NCBI RefSeq assembly: GCF_001866645.1
Contig: NZ_MLYP01000032.1
Coordinates: forward strand, 30,234 to 94,233
Origin: Streptomyces colonosanans
GTDB taxonomy: Bacteria > Actinomycetota > Actinomycetes > Streptomycetales > Streptomycetaceae
Reading direction: 5' to 3'
Length of the DNA: 64,000 nt
The translations under genes and the position numbers were made by a program. A model generated the notes under the pieces. It was not told where the DNA came from and made no database searches. It saw only the letters and a program-made list of their open reading frames with translations. Below, piece by piece: positions 27,054-35,903 of the stretch; position 1 is the stretch's first letter; the number at the start of each line of letters is the position of its first letter.

Positions 27054-29819
27054 ATGGTGATCCCGTTCAGGCGTGTGGAACGTGCCGCCGTCCCCTGGGT
27101 CCGCACCCGACTGCGGTCGGCCCCCGGTGCCGCTCTCGCCCTCGCGCTGCTGGTGGCGGTGACCGCCTGCCTGTCCGCCGCATTCCCGCGCGCGCTGGAG
27201 CGGTACGAGGACACGGGCCTGCGCCACTCCGTCGAACAGGTTCCCCACTTCCGGAGCGTCGTCAGTCTGTCCGCCCCGCCGCCCGAGCCAGGCTCCCCGA
27301 GTACGCAGGACCAGCTCGAGTACGCACTGCACCCCGCCACCGTGGAGCGCCAGTACGACAGCATCCTCCGCACGGTCCGGCGCCCCTTCGTCCCCGACCC
27401 CAGCCAGTCGTCGTACGGCGTGACCACGTCCGAAAACCAGGTGGTGCCCGAGCCCTGGCTGCCCCGGCCGGACGGGCTGCCCGCCCGGGTCGCCCTCGTC
27501 GCGCAGGCGGGCCTGGCCGACCACGCCCGGCTGAGCGAGGGACGTCTGCCACGCGCGTCCGGCACGGTCACCGCGACGACGCCCGAGGTGGAGGCGGCGG
27601 TCAGCGCGGAAACCGCCAAGACCCTGCGCATCAAGGTGGGGTCGGTCCTGCACGTCCCCAGCGCGGGTCGGGATGCGCTCGCCGTCCGGGTCACCGGCAT
27701 CGTCGCCCCACGCGACCGGGACGGCGCCTACTGGGCGACGGACACCCTGCTGCGCACACCCGTGCTGATGCGGGAATCGCCCGCCGAGCAGGACTCGCCC
27801 CAGTACTGGCTCGGCGCCCTGCTGCTGCCATCCGAGGCCGCCCCCGCGATGCTGGGCACCGACGGGAAGCCCTACTCCTACTGGCGGCTGGCCCCCGACC
27901 CGAACACCCTGCACCACCGCGACCTGGGCGCGTTCAAGTCCGCGCTCGCCGCCCTGATGTCGGGCCCCAGCCTCCAGCAGGTGCGCAAGGCCACCGACCC
28001 CCTCACGGACGCCGACACCGACCTCGACGACGTGCTCGCCTCCTACTCCGCCCTGCACTCCGGCGTCTCCGCGCTGATCTCGGTCGCGGCGTTCGGCAGC
28101 GGTACGGTCGCCGTCGTCGTCCTGGCGATGGCGGGCGGCCTGACCGCCGACCGCCGCCGCACCGAACTGGCCCTGCTGCGCGCCCGCGGCGCCTCGCTGC
28201 CGGGCCTCGCCGCCCGCCTGCTCGCGGAGACGGCGATGGTCGCCGTCCCGGCCGGGGCGCTCGGCCTGACCGTGGCCGTGTGGGCCCTCCCAGGCGCCCG
28301 GGCCCTGCCCGCCGTACTGGCCGCCCTCGCGGTCACGGTCGTCGCCTGCGCCGCCCTCCCCCTGCGCGCGGCGGCCGCCCACCGGCTCGTCCGCATCCCC
28401 GCGCTCCGCCAGGACGTGACATCCGTACGACCGTCCCGGCGACGTACGGTCGCGGAGCTGACGCTGGTGGCGCTGGCCGCCGGCGCGGTGGTGACCCTGC
28501 GCCGGCAGGGCACGTCCGAGGGGTCCGGGGATCAGCTGATCTCGGCGGCGCCCGTGCTGGTGGGGGTGATCGCCGCGCTGCTGCTGGTCCGCCTCTACCC
28601 CCTTCCCCTGCGTGGCATGGCCGGCCCGGCCGCGCGACTGCGCGGTGTGGTGAGCCATCTGTCCCTGGCGCGGGCCGGCCGCAGTTCGGCGTCCGCGGTG
28701 CTGCCGCTGCTCGCCCTGCTCACCGCCCTGACCACGGCCTCGTTCGGCGGCTCGGTCCTGGCGGGCATCGCCGAGGCCCGGGACCACTCGGCGCTCCTCG
28801 CCGTCGGGGCCGACGCCCGGCTGGAGTCGACGGTGGATGCCCTGCCCGCGGGGCTGACCGACCGGGTGCGCCGGGTCTCCGGCGTGCGGGACGTGGCTGC
28901 GGTGAGCGTCGCGTACCGGGCGAAGCCGAACAACGGGCCCCGGGCGGTGCCGGTGGTGGGCGTGGATCCCGGCGGCTACGCGGAGCTGACAAGGCGGACG
29001 GGGCTCGGTGCCTTCTCCGAAGGAGTGTTGAAGAAGGGCCGGGGCGATCTGGGGGCCGACGCCGTGCTGCCTGCCGTGGCCTCCCCGAGCGTGGCGGACG
29101 CCCACGGCTCGGCTCCGTTCCCCGTCAGCATGGAGGACGGCAGCAGTGTCACCGTCCGCATCGTCCTCGTTCGGGACATCACTCCGGCCGTGACGGCCGA
29201 CGACTTCCTGGTGGTGGATCGCGCCGGCCTCAGCGCCACGGCGGCCAGGCCGACGGCGCTGCTGGTGACGGGCCCGGAAGCGGACGGCCGTTCCCTGCAC
29301 GAGGCGGCCGGGCACGCAGTATCGGTCCGCCTCCGCGCCGACGAGAGAGCCCGGTACGTCGACTCCCCCCTCCAGTCCGGCGTGGAGCACCTCTACACGG
29401 CGGCAGTGGCGGCAGGCGCCGGCTACGCCGTGCTCGCGCTGCTCCTGTCACTCCTGCGCGCCGCGCCCGAGCGCATCGCGCTGCTCGCCCGCCTCCGCAC
29501 CATGGGCCTCACCCGTCGGCAGGGCCGCCGCCTGCTCATCCTGGAGTCCCTTCCCCAGGCCATGCTCGCCGCGGCGGGCGGCAGCCTGACCGGCTGGGTC
29601 GCGATCCGCCTGCTCTCCCCCGGCATGGACCTGACCGCAGTGGCCCTGCCGCCCTCGGTCATCCCCCTGAAGCAGACCCAGCTGCACACCGACGCCTGGT
29701 CGCTGACGGTGCCGGCGCTGGCCGTGGTGGCGGTGACGGTGGGAATCGCCGGCATACAGGCGTGGTGGGCGGGGAGGAGAGGAGCGGTGCGGGAGTTGAG
29801 AGCAGGTGACACGAGGTGA
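27054..29819 (+). CDS. Second FtsX-domain ABC transporter permease
   Basis: The product is 921 aa; ATG 27054 lies one base after the stop of the previous permease, so coupling is tight. It has an N-terminal helix (ALALALLVAVTACLSAAFPR) and a large outside domain. The first FtsX block is at about 340-420 (LALLRARGASLPGLAARLLA), with more helices to 560. A second outside domain is followed by a C-terminal block with LARLRTMGLTRRQGRRLLIL and three helices ending AVRELRAGDTR. The sequence is only loosely similar to the first permease, so the two probably form a heterodimer. Energy would come from the ATPase at 30023. Confidence 0.85.
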   Translation: MVIPFRRVERAAVPWVRTRLRSAPGAALALALLVAVTACLSAAFPRALERYEDTGLRHSVEQVPHFRSVVSLSAPPPEPGSPSTQDQLEYALHPATVERQYDSILRTVRRPFVPDPSQSSYGVTTSENQVVPEPWLPRPDGLPARVALVAQAGLADHARLSEGRLPRASGTVTATTPEVEAAVSAETAKTLRIKVGSVLHVPSAGRDALAVRVTGIVAPRDRDGAYWATDTLLRTPVLMRESPAEQDSPQYWLGALLLPSEAAPAMLGTDGKPYSYWRLAPDPNTLHHRDLGAFKSALAALMSGPSLQQVRKATDPLTDADTDLDDVLASYSALHSGVSALISVAAFGSGTVAVVVLAMAGGLTADRRRTELALLRARGASLPGLAARLLAETAMVAVPAGALGLTVAVWALPGARALPAVLAALAVTVVACAALPLRAAAAHRLVRIPALRQDVTSVRPSRRRTVAELTLVALAAGAVVTLRRQGTSEGSGDQLISAAPVLVGVIAALLLVRLYPLPLRGMAGPAARLRGVVSHLSLARAGRSSASAVLPLLALLTALTTASFGGSVLAGIAEARDHSALLAVGADARLESTVDALPAGLTDRVRRVSGVRDVAAVSVAYRAKPNNGPRAVPVVGVDPGGYAELTRRTGLGAFSEGVLKKGRGDLGADAVLPAVASPSVADAHGSAPFPVSMEDGSSVTVRIVLVRDITPAVTADDFLVVDRAGLSATAARPTALLVTGPEADGRSLHEAAGHAVSVRLRADERARYVDSPLQSGVEHLYTAAVAAGAGYAVLALLLSLLRAAPERIALLARLRTMGLTRRQGRRLLILESLPQAMLAAAGGSLTGWVAIRLLSPGMDLTAVALPPSVIPLKQTQLHTDAWSLTVPALAVVAVTVGIAGIQAWWAGRRGAVRELRAGDTR

Positions 29820-30022
29820 GAAGGACAGCGCACCCCGTCCCCGGCGGCCCCGGCAACAGAGCCCGACGGCTTCGGCGCCAGACCCCGGGTGCACCGGCGA
29901 CTCCAGCCCCTGACCCCGGCGGACTCCGCGGCCCCGGCCCCCACCCTGACGGCCCTCGCCCACACGCGGCAGCCCCGGCCCGCACCCGGCCGGCCGCGGC
30001 CCCCCATTGACCAAGGAGCCCG

Positions 30023-30979
30023 ATGACGACGGATCCCACCCTCGCCGAACTGGTCGACAAAGCGACGGCCACCCGCACTGGGCCCGCCTACGGCCATGAC
30101 GCCCTCATCACCTGCGACCGTCTGGTCCGTGTCTTCTCGACGGACGGCGTGGAGGTGCAGGCCCTCCAGGGCCTCGACCTGCTCGTCCGCAAGGGCGAAC
30201 TCATGGCCCTGGTGGGCGCCTCGGGCAGCGGCAAGTCCACCCTGATGAACATCCTGGCCGGCCTGGACACCCCCACCGCCGGGGCGGCCCGGGTGGCCGA
30301 CCACGACCTGATGGCCATGACCGCGAGGGACCGCCTGCACTACCGGCGCAAGGTGGTCGGCTTTATCTGGCAGCAGACCTCCCGCAACCTGCTGCCGTAT
30401 CTCACCGCGGCCCAGAACGTCGCCCTGCCCCTCCAGCTGGCGGGCGGGCGACGCCGCTCCCGGGCCCGCGCCGAACGCGCCCTGGAACTGATGGAGTTGC
30501 TCCAGGTCGCCGACTGCCGAGACCGCCGCCCGCATGAGATGTCCGGCGGTCAGCAGCAGCGGGTCGCGATCGCCGTGGCCCTCGCCTGCGACCCGGCGGT
30601 GCTGCTCGCCGACGAACCCACCGGCGAGCTCGACTCCCACACCGCCCAGCAGATCTTCGCCGCCTTCCGCACGGCGAACGAGGAGCTGGGCACCACCATC
30701 GTCATCGTCACCCACGACCGCGCCGTGGCCACCGAGGTCCGACGCACGGTCGCCATCCGCGACGGCCGCACCTCCACGGAGGTCCTGCGCCGCAGCGAGG
30801 TCGACGAGACCACCGGCCACGAGACGCTGGTGGCCCGCGAGTACGCGATGCTCGACCGGGCCGGCCGCCTCCAGCTGCCCGCGGAGTACACGAGGGCGCT
30901 GGCAATGCGCGACCGGGTGGCGCTGGATCTGGAGGACGACCACATCACCGTATGGCCGGACGACAGCGGGCACAGCTGA
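30023..30979 (+). CDS. ABC transporter ATP-binding protein (MacB/LolD type)
   Basis: The product is 318 aa from ATG 30023, with AAGGAG upstream. Walker A is GASGSGKS at residues 65-72; the Q-loop lies in FIWQQTSRNL, the signature MSGGQQQR near 173, Walker B with LLADEPTGELDS near 190, and the switch His in IVTHDRA. About 70 extra residues after the nucleotide-binding domain (LDRAGRLQLPAEYTRALAM...) look like an SpoVT/AbrB-like or regulatory tail also known from FtsX-coupled ATPases. The 200 bases before it are Pro-codon-rich GC filler with no gene. It most likely powers the two permeases upstream. Confidence 0.88.
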   Translation: MTTDPTLAELVDKATATRTGPAYGHDALITCDRLVRVFSTDGVEVQALQGLDLLVRKGELMALVGASGSGKSTLMNILAGLDTPTAGAARVADHDLMAMTARDRLHYRRKVVGFIWQQTSRNLLPYLTAAQNVALPLQLAGGRRRSRARAERALELMELLQVADCRDRRPHEMSGGQQQRVAIAVALACDPAVLLADEPTGELDSHTAQQIFAAFRTANEELGTTIVIVTHDRAVATEVRRTVAIRDGRTSTEVLRRSEVDETTGHETLVAREYAMLDRAGRLQLPAEYTRALAMRDRVALDLEDDHITVWPDDSGHS

Positions 30980-31026
30980 TCGCCGACCGTGACCGAGCAG
31001 AAGCTGCGCGGGCCGCTCACCACATC

Positions 31027-31202
31027 AACGCGCCTTGGCGGCCAGGTCGATGGTGAACCCGTCGGTCTCGACCAGCACGTCGTCCTCTCCGCCCCGGCCG
31101 ACTCGGCCCGGTGCACGGCGGCCCGCAGCCGAGCCCGCGGCTCGTCCATGCCGGACGGCTTGGTGACGTAGTCGTCGGCGCCCGCGCCCAGCGCCTCCAC
31201 CT
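31027..31202 (-). pseudogene. kdpE: kdpE-type response regulator scrap
   Basis: The minus strand reads VEALGAGADDYVTKP, MDEPRARLRAAVHRAESAGA and, after one frameshift, DVLVETDGFTIDLAAKAR then a stop. This is the end of the receiver domain and the linker of a KdpE-like regulator. The start of the receiver and the whole DNA-binding domain are missing. No other kdp gene is in the window. The interval up to 31319 has nothing else recognisable. Confidence 0.6.
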
Positions 31203-31319
31203 TCTCGACCGAGGAGTGTTCGGCAGCCTCGGGTCCTTGCGGCCGACTATCCCGACCTGTGTGACGAGGAGCAGGTCGGGGGACGTCTTTGACGCAATCC
31301 TGACAGGCGGCGGCTTGAC

Positions 31320-32021
31320 CTACTCCCCCGTCTCGTCCCGTATCTCCCCGTCGCGCAGTTCCAGCACCCGGTCGGCCAGGTCGAGCAGCGTCGCGTCATG
31401 CGTGGCCACCAGGACGGTGACCTGCTCGCTGCGCACGACCGCCCGCAGCAGTTCCATCACGGCATGGCCGGTCTCCGCGTCCAGCTGGCCGGTGGGCTCA
31501 TCGGCGATCAGCAACGAGGGGTTGTTGGCCAGGGCGCGGGCGATGGCGACCCGCTGCTGCTGGCCGCCGGAGAGCTCGCCGGGCCGCTGGGCCGCGTGGT
31601 CGGCGAGGTCCACCAGGGACAGCAGCAGCTCGACTCGCTCCTCGCGCTCCCGTACGTCGGCCCGGCGCATGCGCATCGGCACGCCCACGTTCTCCGCGGC
31701 CGTCAGGATCGGGATGAGGCCGAAGGACTGGAAGACGAAGCCGATCCGGTCCCGGCGCAGCGCCAGCAAGCCGTCCTCGCCGAGCTCCGACAGGTCCAGG
31801 CCGTCCACAGTGACCCGGCCCCGGTCCGGTGTGTCGAGCCCTCCGACGACGTTCAGCAAAGTGGTCTTCCCGGAGCCCGAGCGCCCCTTGAGCGCAACGA
31901 GCTCACCGCGCGGGATGTCGAAGGAGACGCCACGCAGGGCATGCACGGCGGCGGCTTCCTGGCCGTACGACTTGTGGACGTTCTCGACGCGCACCATGGT
32001 CCCCGTGACGACCTGGCTCAT
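31320..32021 (-). CDS. ABC transporter ATP-binding protein (second copy)
   Basis: The product is 233 aa from ATG 32021, with GGGAGG 8 bases upstream. Walker A is GRSGSGKTT; the Q-loop is FVFQSFGLIP, the signature LSGGQQQRVAIARAL, Walker B LLIADEPTGQLD, and the switch His is in VATHDATL. It is a compact MacB/LolD-type subunit without the extra tail of the other ATPase. It faces the three-gene permease operon from the opposite strand, separated only by the kdpE scrap, so it may be the ancestral partner or an alternative engine. A good promoter at 32056-32084 precedes it. Confidence 0.88.
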   Translation of the reverse strand: MSQVVTGTMVRVENVHKSYGQEAAAVHALRGVSFDIPRGELVALKGRSGSGKTTLLNVVGGLDTPDRGRVTVDGLDLSELGEDGLLALRRDRIGFVFQSFGLIPILTAAENVGVPMRMRRADVREREERVELLLSLVDLADHAAQRPGELSGGQQQRVAIARALANNPSLLIADEPTGQLDAETGHAVMELLRAVVRSEQVTVLVATHDATLLDLADRVLELRDGEIRDETGE

Positions 32022-32055
32022 ATGTCCTCCCCTGATCCCTCGTGGGCCGAGCGTC

Positions 32056-32084
32056 AGTATCGCGGCCTTCCGCCCGGCTCTCAA
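32056..32084 (-). promoter_or_regulatory. Sigma-70-like promoter for the ATPase gene
   Basis: On the minus strand TTGAGA (32084-32079) and GATACT (32061-32056) are separated by 17 bases. This is close to the housekeeping consensus and about 35 bases before the ATG at 32021, with the ribosome site in between. Confidence 0.55.
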
Positions 32085-32208
32085 CGCTTCTCCGGCCCTT
32101 TATCCAACGCGGGAACCGAACTCCGAGGGGAGATGCATCGGCCGAGGCCGCGGAGTTCCGTCGGTGCCCCATGTCCTCCGAAGGACCCCATGCCGCGGGC
32201 GAGCTGTG

Positions 32209-32805
32209 TCACTGCAGTTGGTTGAATGCCTGGTCGGCATCGGCTACGGCCTCGGGGTGGACGTCGTGGGCGGTTCGACCGTCGGCGATCTTCTGCCAGT
32301 TGGTCCGGGCGAGCACCCGTTGGACCGCGAGTACCTGGGCGGCTCGCAGGCGTGCCTGGATGCCTTCGCCGAGGGCGTCCGCCAGTGCCTCCTCATCCTC
32401 GAGCTGGTACCGCGTGAGCCGTCCCGCCAGGCTCGGTGTGGTGAACACCAACCGATGGAACGCCACCACCTCGGGATGATCGTTGAGGCCGGTGACGGGG
32501 TCGTACCGATCGAGGCCGGCCCGGAAGTGCCGGTGCAGCGCCGTCACCGGCTTGATGCCGGACCTGCGGTCACGTACGACGCGTGCCGCCTCGCCCTGGT
32601 GGTCCGCAAACCGGTGCAGCACCAGGTCTTCCTTGGTGGGGAAGTACCGGAAGAGGGTCGGCTTGGAGATCTCGGCCGCCGCGGCGATGTCGTTGACCGA
32701 GACGCGGTCGAAGCCGCGCTCCAGGAACAGCGAGACGGCCGCGTCGCCGATGGCGTCGCGCGTCCGCTCCTTCTTGCGGGCCCGCAGTCCCGTCGACTCG
32801 CTCAT
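32209..32805 (-). CDS. TetR-family transcriptional regulator
   Basis: The product is 198 aa from ATG 32805; further upstream open frame is not part of the gene. The N-terminal HTH is typical: KERTRDAIGDAAVSLFLERG, FDRVSVNDIAAAAEISKPTL, FRYFPTKEDLVL. The C-terminal ligand/dimer domain is helical and ends DADQAFNQLQ. It is divergent from the NmrA-like gene at 32860 with only 54 bases between. A near-palindrome in that gap (32832-32853) is the expected operator, so it probably represses both itself and its neighbour. The ligand is unknown. Confidence 0.9.
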   Translation of the reverse strand: MSESTGLRARKKERTRDAIGDAAVSLFLERGFDRVSVNDIAAAAEISKPTLFRYFPTKEDLVLHRFADHQGEAARVVRDRRSGIKPVTALHRHFRAGLDRYDPVTGLNDHPEVVAFHRLVFTTPSLAGRLTRYQLEDEEALADALGEGIQARLRAAQVLAVQRVLARTNWQKIADGRTAHDVHPEAVADADQAFNQLQ

Positions 32806-32831
32806 CTGACCACTGTAACATTCATGACCGG

Positions 32832-32853
32832 GTTGCTTTTTTAACCGAGTAAC
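32832..32853. promoter_or_regulatory. Candidate TetR operator
   Basis: GTTGCT and AGTAAC arms (one mismatch) are separated by ten A/T-rich bases in the short gap between divergent regulator and target. Position and symmetry are typical of TetR operators. There is no experimental support. Confidence 0.45.
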
Positions 32854-32859
32854 GTTTCC

Positions 32860-33747
32860 ATGGGCGGTGTGAATCAGACAGACATTCCTCCCGTGCTCGT
32901 AACCGGGGCGACGGGCCGGATCGGCCGCGTCGTCATCGACCAACTCCTCGACGCGGGCGTGCCGGTCCGCGCCCTCACCCATCGCTCCGAGGCGGCGGCA
33001 ACGCTGCCGGCGAAGGTCGAGGTCTTCACCGGCGACCTCACCGTGCCCGAGTCGCTCGACCCAGCATTGAATGGCGCCGGTGCGGTCTTCCTCGTCTGGA
33101 CCGCCCCGCCTCAGACCGCCGCGGCAGTCGTCGAGCGGCTGGCAGCCCACGTGCGGCGGGTCGTCTTCCTCTCCTCCCCGCACCAGACGCCGCACCCCTT
33201 CTTCCAGCAGCCCAATCCCATGGCGGTGCTGCACGCCGACATCGAGCGGCTCATCGCGGCCACCGGACTCGAGTCGACGATCATTCGGCCGGGGATGCTC
33301 GCGTCGAACTCGCTGGCCTGGTGGGCGCCCGCGATCCGGGCCGGCGAGGTCGTCCGGTGGCCTTACAGCGCTGCCGAGACGGCACCGGTCGACGACCGCG
33401 ACGTCGCAGCCGTCGCGGCGCGGACGCTCTATCAGGACGGATACGCCGGAGGCGACTACGTCCTTACGGGCCCCGAATCGCTGACCCAAGCCGCGCAGGT
33501 GGACGTCATCGGTGACGCCCTGGAGCGCCGGATCGCATTCACGGAGATGACGCCGGACGAGTTCCGAAGCCTGTCGGAGGGTACGGCGCCCAGCTCGGTC
33601 GTCGACATGCTGCTCGCCGCGTGGAGCGCGGCGGTCGGACAGCCCGCGTACATCACCACTGCGGTGGCCGACATCCTCGGGACGGCGCCGCGAACGTTTC
33701 GCCAGTGGGCCGCCGACCACGCCACCGCGTTCACGGAGGGTTCGTAA
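32860..33747 (+). CDS. NmrA-like NAD(P)-binding protein
   Basis: The product is 295 aa. It begins with a Rossmann fold: VLVTGATGRIGRVVIDQLLD with the GATGRIG nucleotide loop at residues 16-22, and VRALTHRSEAAATLP. A VFLSSPHQTPHP strand and IRPGMLASNSLAWWAP follow. The SDR-type Tyr-x-x-x-Lys is absent, as in NmrA/HSCARG and in atypical SDR quinone-reductase-like proteins. The C-terminal part binds substrate. It is under likely control of the divergent TetR regulator, which suggests a detoxification or redox-response role. No ribosome site is strong; ATG 32860 is the only good start. Confidence 0.85.
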   Translation: MGGVNQTDIPPVLVTGATGRIGRVVIDQLLDAGVPVRALTHRSEAAATLPAKVEVFTGDLTVPESLDPALNGAGAVFLVWTAPPQTAAAVVERLAAHVRRVVFLSSPHQTPHPFFQQPNPMAVLHADIERLIAATGLESTIIRPGMLASNSLAWWAPAIRAGEVVRWPYSAAETAPVDDRDVAAVAARTLYQDGYAGGDYVLTGPESLTQAAQVDVIGDALERRIAFTEMTPDEFRSLSEGTAPSSVVDMLLAAWSAAVGQPAYITTAVADILGTAPRTFRQWAADHATAFTEGS

Positions 33748-33756
33748 CTCCAGGGC

Positions 33757-33787
33757 TTGACTTGCTCCTCGGGCTGAAGCCCGGTCC
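33757..33787 (-). mobile_element. Right-end relic of an IS200/IS605-type element
   Basis: The plus strand reads ttgacttgctcctcgggctg followed by aagcccg. It matches 26 of 28 positions with the right end of the TnpB element at 63485-63514, including the hairpin and the TCAA (minus-strand) end. No tnpB sequence is present, so only the terminal hairpin survived or it is a short non-autonomous derivative. Confidence 0.55.
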
Positions 33788-33972
33788 GCAGGCATCGCCC
33801 GCCACTTGATTCCGTTGTCGACCAGGTAGCGGACCGCGTCCAACATCGCCCGGTGGCAGTACGCCTCCGGCTGCCCGCCCCTGCCCTCCACCCACCCCGG
33901 CGTGGGCAGCGCGATGCGGACCTGGGCCCACTCGGCATCGGTCATGTCCGACGGATACCGTCGAACACGCAC
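33784..33972 (-). pseudogene. N-terminal scrap of an IS5-family transposase
   Basis: The minus strand reads RRYPSDMTDAEWAQVRIALP, GWVEGRGGQPEAYCHRAMLD and VDNGIKWRAMPAD: the DUF4096 start of IS5-family transposases. The frame then runs into unrelated DNA at the IS605-type hairpin. Upstream DNA 33973-34240 contains a few bases of repeat shared with 35610-35650 (gactcccgtccgatcggcaa) and no gene. Confidence 0.7.
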
Positions 33973-34240
33973 ACCATGGTCGACCGCATTCCCATATATG
34001 TGAGCGAGGCAATCACACGATGACACGCGGCAGTTGGACGCAACAGGCACGACCGCGACAGGCTGGGACAACAGGGCCTCTCTGCTGCTCGGTAGGACTT
34101 CGACAATCCCCGAACTGTGCAGGAGGCCCTGCCTCTATGCGCCCACGATCGAGACTCCCGTCCGATCGGCAAGCGCCCTGATCGTTACGACAACGGTCGG
34201 CGCACCGCACCGTAATCCTCCGGCCGGGCTGACACTCACG

Positions 34241-34272
34241 ATCCGGCTTCCCCCGCGTGGGGGAAGCCGGAT
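34241..34272. other. Perfect 14-bp hairpin
   Basis: atccggcttccccc and gggggaagccggat flank a gcgt loop. There is no T-run, so it may be an attenuator or factor-assisted stop, or the core of a small repeat. It lies 80 bases upstream of the membrane-protein gene at 34351. Confidence 0.5.
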
Positions 34273-34350
34273 GATCCGTGGGATGGATGTGATCAGCGCG
34301 GGTGACGCGGAATCTTGGAGCGTCGGCAATCCGGATATACGGGGGTCACG

Positions 34351-35484
34351 GTGGTTGTTCCTGCGAACTCGGAGGCAGGTGGCGTTCCCAAGCCGCCGGC
34401 CGCAAGCCCGGGGCGGAAGTTGTGGTGGCGGCGGTGGCCTGTGTGGGCGCCCATGATCGCTGCAGTGTGGGGCGTGTTGTACGCCGCTGTCGAGGTCACC
34501 TGGGCGGTGACGGGCACCACCGTGCAATGGAAGGAGCACTCCGCGTACGCGCCGGGGGTCCAGCTCTTCCTGGCGGCCCTCGCGCTCCTGGCCGGCGGCG
34601 CCTGCCTGGCCAGCACCCGAACTCTCGCCAAGCTCGGCCGGGTTGCGGTGGCGACGGCGCTGATCGTGGCGCTCCCGGTGTTCGTCGTGGGAATGGCCGG
34701 GCTGCCGCTCTATTTCGTGGCAATTGCGACGCTCTCGGGGGTCGAGAGCGCCACCGGGCTGGCCCAGGTGCTGCTGAACACGGCCGGTGCCGCCCTCCTG
34801 CTCCTCGTCGGTTTGTCGTACCGCCGACGGCTGCGCGGAGACTGCCCGCGATGCGGGCGGCCGCACGCCGGCGCAGCCGACGGCCCGCTTGCCCACCCAG
34901 CCGCCTCCCGAGCCCCGAGGCGGACCCGCGTCGCGGTGTACCTGCTCATGGGCGGACTTCTGCCGTGGGCGGGAGCCAAGACCATCTGGACGCTGGGCGG
35001 CAACGCGCTCGGCGTGGCGGGCGATGACTGGCAGAGGACGACGAGTGTCGGCGCGTCGGGGCCGTCGAAGGCAACCGCGTCGGCGGGGATCGACGTGACC
35101 GTGCTGGCCGCGATGGTCGGGGTCTTCCTGCTGCTGGGGTTGCTGTACGCGTGGGGGCAGGTGTTCCCCCGCTGGACGGTGGTCCTGTCCGGACGACGGG
35201 TCCCGCGCCTGCTGCCGTTGATCCCGGCCTGGCTGACCGGCATCCCCCTGACGATGTACGGGGCCGTCCTCATCGTCATGGCCCCGCTCATGGCCGTCGG
35301 CGTGCTGCCCAAGATCAAGCCGTCCCCGCCGTTCACCACCAGTTCGGGGATCACTTGGATGGTCGAGTTCGGCGGCCTGGCATTCGCCGGTCTGGGCATC
35401 GGCCTCGTTGTGGCCGCCCGCTCCTATACCGCCCGCACCCACCCCGTCTGTGCCAGCGCCACGGCAACGGGGAGGCCCAAGTAG
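34351..35484 (+). CDS. Multi-pass membrane protein of unknown function
   Basis: The product is 377 aa. GTG 34351 is chosen because GGGGG lies 9 bases upstream; a TTG at 34315 is the alternative. About eight hydrophobic helices are seen, among them MIAAVWGVLYAAVEVTWAV, LFLAALALLAGGACLA, ALIVALPVFVVGMAGLPLYF and VLAAMVGVFLLLGLLYAW. A cytosolic loop with CPRCGRPHAG could bind zinc. Similar integral membrane proteins of 360-400 aa are common in Streptomyces without known role. It stands alone on its strand between relics, and no regulator is adjacent. Confidence 0.7.
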   Translation: MVVPANSEAGGVPKPPAASPGRKLWWRRWPVWAPMIAAVWGVLYAAVEVTWAVTGTTVQWKEHSAYAPGVQLFLAALALLAGGACLASTRTLAKLGRVAVATALIVALPVFVVGMAGLPLYFVAIATLSGVESATGLAQVLLNTAGAALLLLVGLSYRRRLRGDCPRCGRPHAGAADGPLAHPAASRAPRRTRVAVYLLMGGLLPWAGAKTIWTLGGNALGVAGDDWQRTTSVGASGPSKATASAGIDVTVLAAMVGVFLLLGLLYAWGQVFPRWTVVLSGRRVPRLLPLIPAWLTGIPLTMYGAVLIVMAPLMAVGVLPKIKPSPPFTTSSGITWMVEFGGLAFAGLGIGLVVAARSYTARTHPVCASATATGRPK

Positions 35485-35566
35485 CCGGGTATCGGAATGT
35501 CAGCTTCCCGCTGGCGATCAATGAGCAGCCGCGGCGGTTCCCGGCCAAAGCGCGCAAGATCGCCCG

Positions 35567-35800
35567 TCAGGTCGACTGGGCTTTCGCACGCCCGGCACCG
35601 ACCGCGATCACCCGAGCAAGACTCCCATTCGATCGACAAGCCCCGCGATCGGTACGACAACGGCCTCTCAGGGACATGCCCGGCGTCGTGCGCGGTATCA
35701 GCGGCCCGGCGGTTCGGGGTAGCTGGCGGCGTCGGTCCGGGTCGTCGACGCCGATCTCGTACCAGGGCTCGCCGCGCTGGAGCCGGGGCAGGGTGTTCAC
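35567..35800 (-). pseudogene. Relic repeat with RGEPWYE motif (copy 2)
   Basis: The minus strand frame reads MNTLPRLQRGEPWYEIGVDD, PDRRRQ and, later, GRCRTDRGACRSNGSLARV. The first motif recurs at 6320-6420 and the second, degenerate, at about 34180-34140. No intact relative is present, and no function is known. The 35485-35903 gap holds nothing else. Confidence 0.4.
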
Positions 35801-35903
35801 TCAGACCGCGACGGTGATGCCGTGCATGGCGGCCAGCGTCTGGAGGGCGGGTGTCGAGCAGGTGCTCCTCCTTCCGGCTGTCCCGCCCGGCGCGCGAACC
35901 GGG

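Noticed and set aside
26880..29390. 836-codon minus-strand frame
   Set aside because: Antisense to the second FtsX permease and repetitive; no domain visible.
29820..30022. Small Pro-rich open frame between permease and ATPase
   Set aside because: Low-complexity GC filler without start context; treated as intergenic.
32806..34071. N-terminal extension of the TetR frame
   Set aside because: The frame stays open by GC content across the NmrA-like gene and the IS5 scrap; the TetR protein itself starts at 32805.
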